DNA from: CAISIP01 sp031396205 | Lineage (GTDB): Bacteria; Pseudomonadota; Gammaproteobacteria; Burkholderiales; Burkholderiaceae_C | DNA length: 64,000 bases | Assembly (NCBI GenBank): GCA_031396205.1 | Contig: JANNKH010000082.1 | Span: 1 to 64,000 of the forward strand | Reading direction: 5' to 3' | Position numbers and translations under genes: made by a program | The notes under the pieces: generated by a model | Seen by the model: the letters and a program-made list of their open reading frames with translations, nothing else | Told to the model about the DNA's origin: nothing | The model's database searches: none | Shown: in pieces, positions 58,885 through 64,000 of the stretch | How positions within the stretch are numbered: the first letter of the stretch is position 1 | Layout of the letters: the number at the start of each line of letters is the position of its first letter

Positions 58885-59745
58885 ATGGAGCGCGAGCGCC
58901 CCATCCATCGCATGCAACCCAACAAACACCCCGGCGCCAACACCGATTCCACCATCGTGGTTCGAACGGTCAGCATGTTTGCCCCACTGCAATGGCTGGC
59001 GCTGGGTTGGCGCGATCTCAGGCGTAGCGGATGGCTCAGTCTGCTGCATGGCTTTGCGGTTACCGGTTTCGGCTTGGCGTTGCTGGTCATCGCGCACCAG
59101 AAATTCTGGCTGCTGGCGGGTGCGTTCTCCGGATTTCTGGTGGTTGCGCCAGTGCTGGCAACCAGCCTGTATGCCATGAGCCGTGCGTTGGCGCACGGCC
59201 GGCCGGTCCATCCGCGGCTGCTGCACGATAGCTGGCTGAGCTGGCAGCGCTCACGCCGATCCGAGCCCGCCGGCTATTGGTGCATGGTGCGTTTTGGCCT
59301 GTTACTGGCCTTGGCCGGCACCGGCTGGGTCATGACGTCGGCCGCCTTGATCACGCTAATGGCAGGCGCGCCGGTTCAGGCACCCTTGGACTTCCTGCGT
59401 CTGGTGGTGCTGGCGCCAGACAATTACCTGTTCGAGATCTGGTTGTTGATGGGCGGCGTGCTGGCGGCGCCGATTTTTGCATCCAGTGTAGTGTCGATGC
59501 CGCTGATGCTCGATCGGCGCATCAGCGTGATGCGTGCCGTACTCACCAGCTGGCGCGTGGTGCTGGCCAATCCGGGGCCGATGGCACTCTGGGCCGCCTT
59601 GATCATGCTGCTGGTGCTGCTGGGCTTTGTGACGGCATTGCTGGCGCTGGTGGTGCTGGTGCCGGTTCTGGGTCACGCCAGCTGGCACGCCTATGCCGCG
59701 CTGGTGGACGCCAGCGCCCTGCCGGAACGCCCGCTGGGACTATGA
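58885..59745 (+). CDS. DUF2189 integral membrane protein
   Basis: 286-residue membrane protein with about six hydrophobic helices: residues 50-95 (two), 135-165, 178-200, 232-260 and an adjoining one. The start of the domain, A-P-L-Q-W-L-A-L-G-W-R-D-L-R-R-S-G-W-L-S-L-L-H-G, is characteristic of DUF2189. The function of the family is unknown. The ATG may be 58885 or 58912. The stop overlaps the ATG of a repeat-derived mini-ORF that connects it to the DUF2788 gene. Confidence 0.85.
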   Translation: MERERPIHRMQPNKHPGANTDSTIVVRTVSMFAPLQWLALGWRDLRRSGWLSLLHGFAVTGFGLALLVIAHQKFWLLAGAFSGFLVVAPVLATSLYAMSRALAHGRPVHPRLLHDSWLSWQRSRRSEPAGYWCMVRFGLLLALAGTGWVMTSAALITLMAGAPVQAPLDFLRLVVLAPDNYLFEIWLLMGGVLAAPIFASSVVSMPLMLDRRISVMRAVLTSWRVVLANPGPMALWAALIMLLVLLGFVTALLALVVLVPVLGHASWHAYAALVDASALPERPLGL

Positions 59746-59819
59746 GCCGCAGGGCCGCGCCCAAGGCGAACTCCGCAGTGCGCAGCACGCAGGGTCGTCC
59801 GTTGAGACCGGCCAGGTAG
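59742..59819 (+). repeat. junction repeat copy: 25-codon mini-ORF between DUF2189 and DUF2788 genes
   Basis: ATG overlaps the DUF2189 stop as ATGA; the frame (M-S-R-R-A-A-P-K-A-N-S-A-V-R-S-T-Q-G) ends TAG at 59817. Nucleotides ATGAGC, GCCGCGCCCAAG, CTCCGCAGTGCGCAGCACG match the copies at 45002/44937 and 10036. The ribosome-binding site at its 3' end is not conserved (AGGGT), and the next gene begins six bases after its stop. Confidence 0.7.
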
Positions 59820-59825
59820 CGTCAC

Positions 59826-60038
59826 ATGTTCGGCTTTACCGAAGAGCAGATTGCATCCTTTGGCCTGACCTTCGGCCTGGGCGCTTTCATGCTCTACATG
59901 CTGTTCATCGTCGGGCATCTGGCCTGGGAGGCGAAAGCCGGCAAATTCGGCGCGTTCGTGATTTTCCTGGGCCTGGCATTCGGCATGGTCGGCTTTGTTG
60001 CCAAATACCTGATCCAGTGGGTGCTGGGTATCCAGTAA
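59826..60038 (+). CDS. DUF2788 small membrane protein
   Basis: 70-residue protein with two membrane helices (about residues 11-33 and 42-64). F-G-F-T-E-E-Q-I and F-G-L-T-F-G-L-G-A-F-M-L-Y-M-L-F-I-V are as in DUF2788, a family of unknown role in betaproteobacteria. It starts six bases after the repeat mini-ORF, so it may be translated by re-initiation. Confidence 0.82.
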   Translation: MFGFTEEQIASFGLTFGLGAFMLYMLFIVGHLAWEAKAGKFGAFVIFLGLAFGMVGFVAKYLIQWVLGIQ

Positions 60039-60064
60039 CCCGAAGATCCAGCGGCGTCATTGCG

Positions 60065-60649
60065 CTAGCCGATAATCCGGATGCCGATCCACCAGCCATG
60101 CAGCCAAAACGCAAATGCGGCCCATGCCAGTGCGCCAATCACCAGCGTGACCAAGCTGGGCAGCAGGCGACCGGCGGGATAAAGGACAGACCCGGCTCGG
60201 TCGCGGCGCCGGGCCGCGGAAAAATTCAGCACGGCCCATACCAGGAACGTTCCGAACAGCAACACATGGGCCAGGTTGCCGTTGGCCAGCAAATGGGCCA
60301 GCGCCCACGCCTTGACGGCCAGCACCATCGGATGATGCACCCAGGCCTTGATGCTGTTGCCGGGCACATAGGCCGCCACCAGCAACACAAAGGCCACCAG
60401 GGTGAGCAGCCACGCCAGATGGCGCATGCCGGCCGGTGGACTCCACACCTGCACCGGAGCCACTCGCGCCAGCGAGAAACCCCAGACGATCAACACAAAG
60501 CCCAACAGCGAGACGACGGAATACGCAGCCTTCCACGGCTGCGCGCCAATGCGCGCGATGGTCCGGGTGCGCCAGTCGTCGGCCACGATGCGCACCGAAT
60601 GCACACCCAGAAACAATGCCAGACCCAGTATCAGATACGCCATGCCCAT
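60065..60649 (-). CDS. NnrU-family membrane protein
   Basis: 194-residue membrane protein with about six hydrophobic helices (starting M-A-Y-L-I-L-G-L-A-L-F-L-G-V-H-S-V-R). The conserved P-G-N-S-I-K-A-W-V-H-H-P-M-V-L-A-V-K-A-W-A-L-A-H-L-L stretch near residues 96-121 carries the NnrU histidines, probably heme- or proton-related. The family is linked to nitrite/nitric-oxide respiration or heme-copper chemistry, but nothing nearby confirms this. Starts may be ATG 60649 or 60643. It is convergent with the DUF2788 gene. Confidence 0.87.
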   Translation of the reverse strand: MGMAYLILGLALFLGVHSVRIVADDWRTRTIARIGAQPWKAAYSVVSLLGFVLIVWGFSLARVAPVQVWSPPAGMRHLAWLLTLVAFVLLVAAYVPGNSIKAWVHHPMVLAVKAWALAHLLANGNLAHVLLFGTFLVWAVLNFSAARRRDRAGSVLYPAGRLLPSLVTLVIGALAWAAFAFWLHGWWIGIRIIG

Positions 60650-60678
60650 GCCTCTCGTTGGTTCATCCTTCGGCCGTT

Positions 60679-62268
60679 TCAGGCCCCCAGCACCCGGTTC
60701 TTGCCCGCCCGTTTGGCCATGTACATCGCCTGGTCGGCGCGTTTGAGCGCGGAGGCGCTGTCCTCGTCCTGTGACAGTTGCGCCACGCCGGCGCTGAAAG
60801 TGATCAGCAGTTTCTCGGTCCCGGCCAGGAATATCTGCTTGGTCAGTTCACGCTGCAGCCGTACCATCGCCTCGATGCCTTTTTCAAGCGGAGTGTCGGG
60901 CAGCAAAAGAACGAACTCCTCGCCGCCATAACGCGCCAGCGTATCCTGCGGCCGCATGCAATCGCGCGCCACCTTGGCCAGGTGCGCCAATGCCTGGTCG
61001 CCCGTCGAATGGCCACGTTCGTCATTGATGCGCTTGAAATTGTCGATGTCGAGCAGCGCGACGCACAGGGCCGACGATTTGCGGCGCACCACCGCCAACT
61101 CGCGGCTGAACGCTTCATCGAGTCCCTTGCGATTGAGCGCGCCGGTCAGCGTGTCATGGCGCGCCTGGGCGCTGACACGATCGAGCTCCTGGTGCAACTT
61201 GACAATCTCGGCCTCGGTCGCCTGGGCACGTTCACGCATGCCCTGCAGTTCGTCCCGGGTGATGAGTGATTGCTGCGCAATCTTGCGGGTCGCGTTCACC
61301 ACCTGCTTGACCACCGGCGTGAGCTCGGCCAGGCTTTGCGCGCCTTCGATCAGGCTCGCATTTTGCGCCATCTCCGCGCCAAACGCATCCGTGGAATTGG
61401 TCATGAGCGACAGGCGCTCGATGAATATGCGCAGCATCTGGCGCATTTCCTCCTGCGCCTCCAGCGCGCGGCCCTTGGCCTCTGACTGCTTGAGAATGAC
61501 GTCGCGCAGCCTGCGCTCGACCTCGTCGAGCCGGCGCAATGTCAACGGCGGTGTGGTTGCCTGCATCAAGGCGTCGACCTGGCCCTTGAGCCAGCGGTCG
61601 TCCAGGCTCAAATCGCTGATGTTCTCCATGATCAGTCGCAGCAGATGCAGCAAAGTCGACTTGATCTCGGCCTGATCCTCGGCGGCAAACGACACCCGAT
61701 GGCCGAAAGTGGACAGCAACTGCTTGACCCGAACCACATCGGCGCCGGGTTCGCGCATGACCTTGAGCAGTTCACCGGTTTGCTCGGAAAAACGGACGTC
61801 ATCGGTACCCAGCGCCGGTTGCGCGAACTCGATCAACCGGGCGATTTGCTCCAGGAAGTCCGTGGTCAACGCCGGAGTCACCGCCTGTGCCGCAGTGCCG
61901 TCGGCCTTGCTGATCACGCCGGCATGGGCGGCAGCCGAGAAACCGGCATCCACCGCTTCAGTCCCGCTCGCGCCGCCCATGCGGGGGGCAAAATTGCCGT
62001 AAGCGGACAGCGCATCCTGGACACCCTGCCAATTGAGCTGGGACACCGCGTATTCCAGCAACGCCCGCTGCTTCTGCTGGCCGGGCGTATTAGCCGGCAG
62101 CGCCTGTGCGATCTTGCGCAACTCCTCGAGCGGAAACGGCGGATTGTTGGGCAGATTGCCGATCTCGTTGAAAACCGATCGGTAGTTGACCGGCGTCGGG
62201 GCCAGCTTGCGCAGGATCAACTGCTTGAGTGTTTCGCGCGCCAAATCGGGCACGGTTCTATCGACCAT
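60679..62268 (-). CDS. diguanylate cyclase (GGDEF) with long N-terminal helical region
   Basis: 529-residue soluble protein. The C-terminal GGDEF domain (about 360-529) has D-T-L-T-G-A-L-N-R-K-G near residue 370, D-I-D-N-F-K-R-I-N-D near 404 and the active-site loop G-G-E-E-F near 445, so it should make c-di-GMP. The first 350 residues are helical and coiled-coil-rich, without membrane helices or recognised sensor, starting with a helical domain typical of PilZ/GGDEF-type partners in Burkholderiales. ATG at 62268 is used, with AGAGG about 12 bases ahead; a GTG at 62277 is in frame. The stop of the hydrolase gene is 13 bases upstream. Confidence 0.9.
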   Translation of the reverse strand: MVDRTVPDLARETLKQLILRKLAPTPVNYRSVFNEIGNLPNNPPFPLEELRKIAQALPANTPGQQKQRALLEYAVSQLNWQGVQDALSAYGNFAPRMGGASGTEAVDAGFSAAAHAGVISKADGTAAQAVTPALTTDFLEQIARLIEFAQPALGTDDVRFSEQTGELLKVMREPGADVVRVKQLLSTFGHRVSFAAEDQAEIKSTLLHLLRLIMENISDLSLDDRWLKGQVDALMQATTPPLTLRRLDEVERRLRDVILKQSEAKGRALEAQEEMRQMLRIFIERLSLMTNSTDAFGAEMAQNASLIEGAQSLAELTPVVKQVVNATRKIAQQSLITRDELQGMRERAQATEAEIVKLHQELDRVSAQARHDTLTGALNRKGLDEAFSRELAVVRRKSSALCVALLDIDNFKRINDERGHSTGDQALAHLAKVARDCMRPQDTLARYGGEEFVLLLPDTPLEKGIEAMVRLQRELTKQIFLAGTEKLLITFSAGVAQLSQDEDSASALKRADQAMYMAKRAGKNRVLGA

Positions 62269-62281
62269 AGGATGCACACCT

Positions 62282-63238
62282 CTATCGTTGCGTCGTCACG
62301 CCGAGAAACCGCTGTACCTCTGCCACCGTGCGCGCCGGATCTTCCAGCTGCGGCACATGTCCCAACCCATCCAGCACGACCAGGCGGGCGCCCGGGATAT
62401 CGCGCGCAAACCGCCGCCCGGACTCAAGCGGAATCAACCGATCGTGCGCGCCCCACAGCACGAGCGTCGGCAACCGCAAGGCACGGATCCGCTGCGACTG
62501 ATCCACCGGGGGAATTGCCAGACGCTGCGCCAGTGCGCGGCGATTACCCGCACGCAAGGCCATATCGTAATACCGGTCCACCAGCTCGGGGGTCACCCAG
62601 GACGGCTCGCCAACCACATTGCGCACGCTGGCCAGAACCAGGCCGCGCGGCAACACCCACTCCAGCACGGTATTGGCCGGCCAGGCGCGGGCCATTCGGA
62701 ATCCCCATGGAACCTCCAACGGCTCAAACGGATAGCCCGCCGCATCAACCAGCAACAATTGGCGAACCCGGTCCGGCTGCGCGTAAGCGGTCTGCCAGGC
62801 GATCTGGCCACCCAGCGAATTGCCGCCCAACACGAAGGATCGCACGCCGAGCCGATCCAACACCGCCATTACGAAACGCACATCGGCGTCGATCGAATAG
62901 TCCGCCTGCGGATGCGGGCCGGTCAGGCCGAAGCCGGGCAGGTCGAAACGAATCACCCGCCGCTGGCCGCGCAGGGCCTCGGTCCAGCCATCCCAGGTGT
63001 GCAAGCTGTCCGAAGTTCCATGCAAAAGCACGATCGGGTTCGGATCGTCGCGCGGGCCCTCGTCGCGCAGGTGCACCTGCATGCCGTCAACGGCCAGGAA
63101 GCGCGATGGCGGCTGTGCCCAGCGCTGTGTCAATGACGTGAGCGGCTTGTCAGGTGCCCAGACAGCCACCAGGCCGGCCAGGAAGAAAAACAGCAGGCCC
63201 GCCAACAACAGCAGCGCGGCCTTGTAGAACAAATGCAT
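62282..63238 (-). CDS. alpha/beta hydrolase with N-terminal membrane anchor
   Basis: 318-residue hydrolase, an N-terminal hydrophobic helix (residues 6-28) anchoring or exporting it. The oxyanion segment V-L-L-H-G-T-S-D-S-L is near residue 72, the nucleophile lies in G-G-N-S-L-G-G-Q-I near 142, the acid in G-A-H-D-R-L near 263 and the histidine in G-L-G-H-V-P-Q near 293. The triad is complete. The reaction is probably ester or epoxide hydrolysis; substrate unknown. It precedes the diguanylate cyclase gene by 13 bases, likely one transcript. Confidence 0.88.
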   Translation of the reverse strand: MHLFYKAALLLLAGLLFFFLAGLVAVWAPDKPLTSLTQRWAQPPSRFLAVDGMQVHLRDEGPRDDPNPIVLLHGTSDSLHTWDGWTEALRGQRRVIRFDLPGFGLTGPHPQADYSIDADVRFVMAVLDRLGVRSFVLGGNSLGGQIAWQTAYAQPDRVRQLLLVDAAGYPFEPLEVPWGFRMARAWPANTVLEWVLPRGLVLASVRNVVGEPSWVTPELVDRYYDMALRAGNRRALAQRLAIPPVDQSQRIRALRLPTLVLWGAHDRLIPLESGRRFARDIPGARLVVLDGLGHVPQLEDPARTVAEVQRFLGVTTQR

Positions 63239-63271
63239 CGGGCCACTGTAACCGTGCCGCGGCAGGGCGCA

Positions 63272-63892
63272 TCAATCCGGCTCCCACTGGGAACGCGGCC
63301 AATGCGACAGGCACAGGAACGAGCCCAGTGTGCGGCGCTCCGCTTCGGTCAGCGGGCCCTTGGCCCGCGCCGCCTTGCGGCAATGCTCGAAGCGCTCGGA
63401 GACGCGGTCAAATACCGCGTCGCGGTTGCAGACCTCCAACAGTTGCCCGGTCTGGGGCCACTCGACGGTGCAATCGTCGGCGACCACGACCAGCACATCG
63501 AGTTCAAGGTTGTCGAAAAACCCCTTCTGGCGCACGCGTCGGTCCAGAAACGCCTTGAGCAACAGCGCCTGGACATAGGCCCTCGTGATCGGCGAGCCCA
63601 GCACCAGCGGACGTTCGTCGGCCCAGCAGGTCCAGTTGCCGTCGTCATCGATCTGCACCCGCCCGCTGACGTCTTCGCGCTCGATCACCAGCATGCCATG
63701 GTCATGCAGCAGCAAGTGGTCGACACGCGCCATCGTGCCGCCCGAGCGGATGCGCAGCCCATTGAGCACATCCACCGACGTGCTGCGGCGATAGTAGCGG
63801 CGCAAGTAGTAGGCCATGCGATCCGCGGATATCCGGGCCGCAAACGCCTGCTCGTCTCCACCATGAAACGGGTCGAGCTCCTTCAGAATCAT
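63272..63892 (-). CDS. NERD-domain protein
   Basis: 206-residue protein containing a NERD (nuclease-related) domain: A-R-V-D-H-L-L-L-H-D-H-G-M-L-V-I-E-R-E-D-V-S-G-R-V near residues 56-80, then N-W-T-C-W. In most NERD proteins the strand reads I-E-T-K-N-Y-S-G; here it is I-E-R-E-D-V-S-G, so the putative catalytic lysine has become glutamate and nuclease function is doubtful. No other domain is recognised. The region 63893-64000 upstream shows no gene. Confidence 0.8.
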   Translation of the reverse strand: MILKELDPFHGGDEQAFAARISADRMAYYLRRYYRRSTSVDVLNGLRIRSGGTMARVDHLLLHDHGMLVIEREDVSGRVQIDDDGNWTCWADERPLVLGSPITRAYVQALLLKAFLDRRVRQKGFFDNLELDVLVVVADDCTVEWPQTGQLLEVCNRDAVFDRVSERFEHCRKAARAKGPLTEAERRTLGSFLCLSHWPRSQWEPD

Positions 63893-64000
63893 TTTCGCAA
63901 GAACCTCCCTGCCAGCTGCCCCGGTCTGGTGCGCTTGCGCGCGCCAGCCAGGATCATGTGTTTATCGTGGCGCCGTCCGCACCTGCGGCCGGTGCAAAGA

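Overview
The window is GC-rich, densely coded chromosomal DNA of a Burkholderiales-type betaproteobacterium. The evidence is the order mnmG-rsmG-lysE-parA-parB with two parS sites, the families present (NnrU, DUF2189, DUF2788, DUF1800/DUF1501 pair, TRAP transporter with TetR), and a GC-rich dispersed repeat that I associate with Comamonadaceae-like genomes. The mnmG/parAB block places it close to the replication origin, but dnaA and oriC are not in view. No rRNA, tRNA, CRISPR array, transposase or integrase was found, and no stretch over 300 bases lacks a gene.

Layout. 0-5.4 kb: MFS transporter, a CaiB-type CoA-transferase and glutaryl-CoA dehydrogenase, divergent from a GcvA-type LysR regulator, then a small unknown gene. 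5.4-15.4 kb: acetoacetyl-CoA synthetase (carrying an in-frame repeat insertion) divergent from a long operon of TetR regulator, complete TRAP transporter, SMP-30 lactonase, cyclase-family hydrolase, fumarylacetoacetase and a DUF3237 protein. It looks like uptake and hydrolysis of an organic acid or lactone ending in acetoacetate. 15.5-19.4 kb: a two-gene TIR / STAND-NTPase-RDD module resembling a conflict (defence) system. 19.6-23.8 kb: thioesterase, DUF1800/DUF1501 pair, PduO-type adenosyltransferase.

23.9-40.4 kb: six co-oriented genes: OmpR-type response regulator, LysM/FecR periplasmic protein, CHASE2 histidine kinase, a 2576-residue DUF11/SdrB surface protein, a 1096-residue outer-membrane barrel with an N-terminal Ig-like domain, and an OmpA-like protein. 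This is the most attractive candidate for an undescribed sensory/surface system. 40.6-45.8 kb: FAD-linked lactate dehydrogenase, 7TM-type histidine kinase overlapping tail-to-tail with a NarL-type regulator, and an HD-GYP protein. 45.8-53.3 kb: a leftward chain of a Phd/PIN toxin-antitoxin pair, mnmG, rsmG, lysE, parA, a small hydrolase, parB and a membrane methyltransferase-like protein, running on into the HD-GYP and regulator genes.

53.5-64 kb: FMN reductase, two neighbouring decayed genes (class II aldolase and AsmA-like), an old yellow enzyme, hemerythrin-like protein, small membrane and envelope proteins, a glutaredoxin-fold protein without active-site cysteine, a diguanylate cyclase, an alpha/beta hydrolase and a NERD-domain protein.

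A recurring theme is a family of about 60-100 bp repeats at gene junctions (10036, 44878-45002, 59742) and once inside a gene (6134-6236). The junction copies read as 20-25 codon mini-ORFs joined to neighbours by ATGA/TGATGA overlaps, and two copies place a Shine-Dalgarno-like GGAGG just ahead of the next gene.
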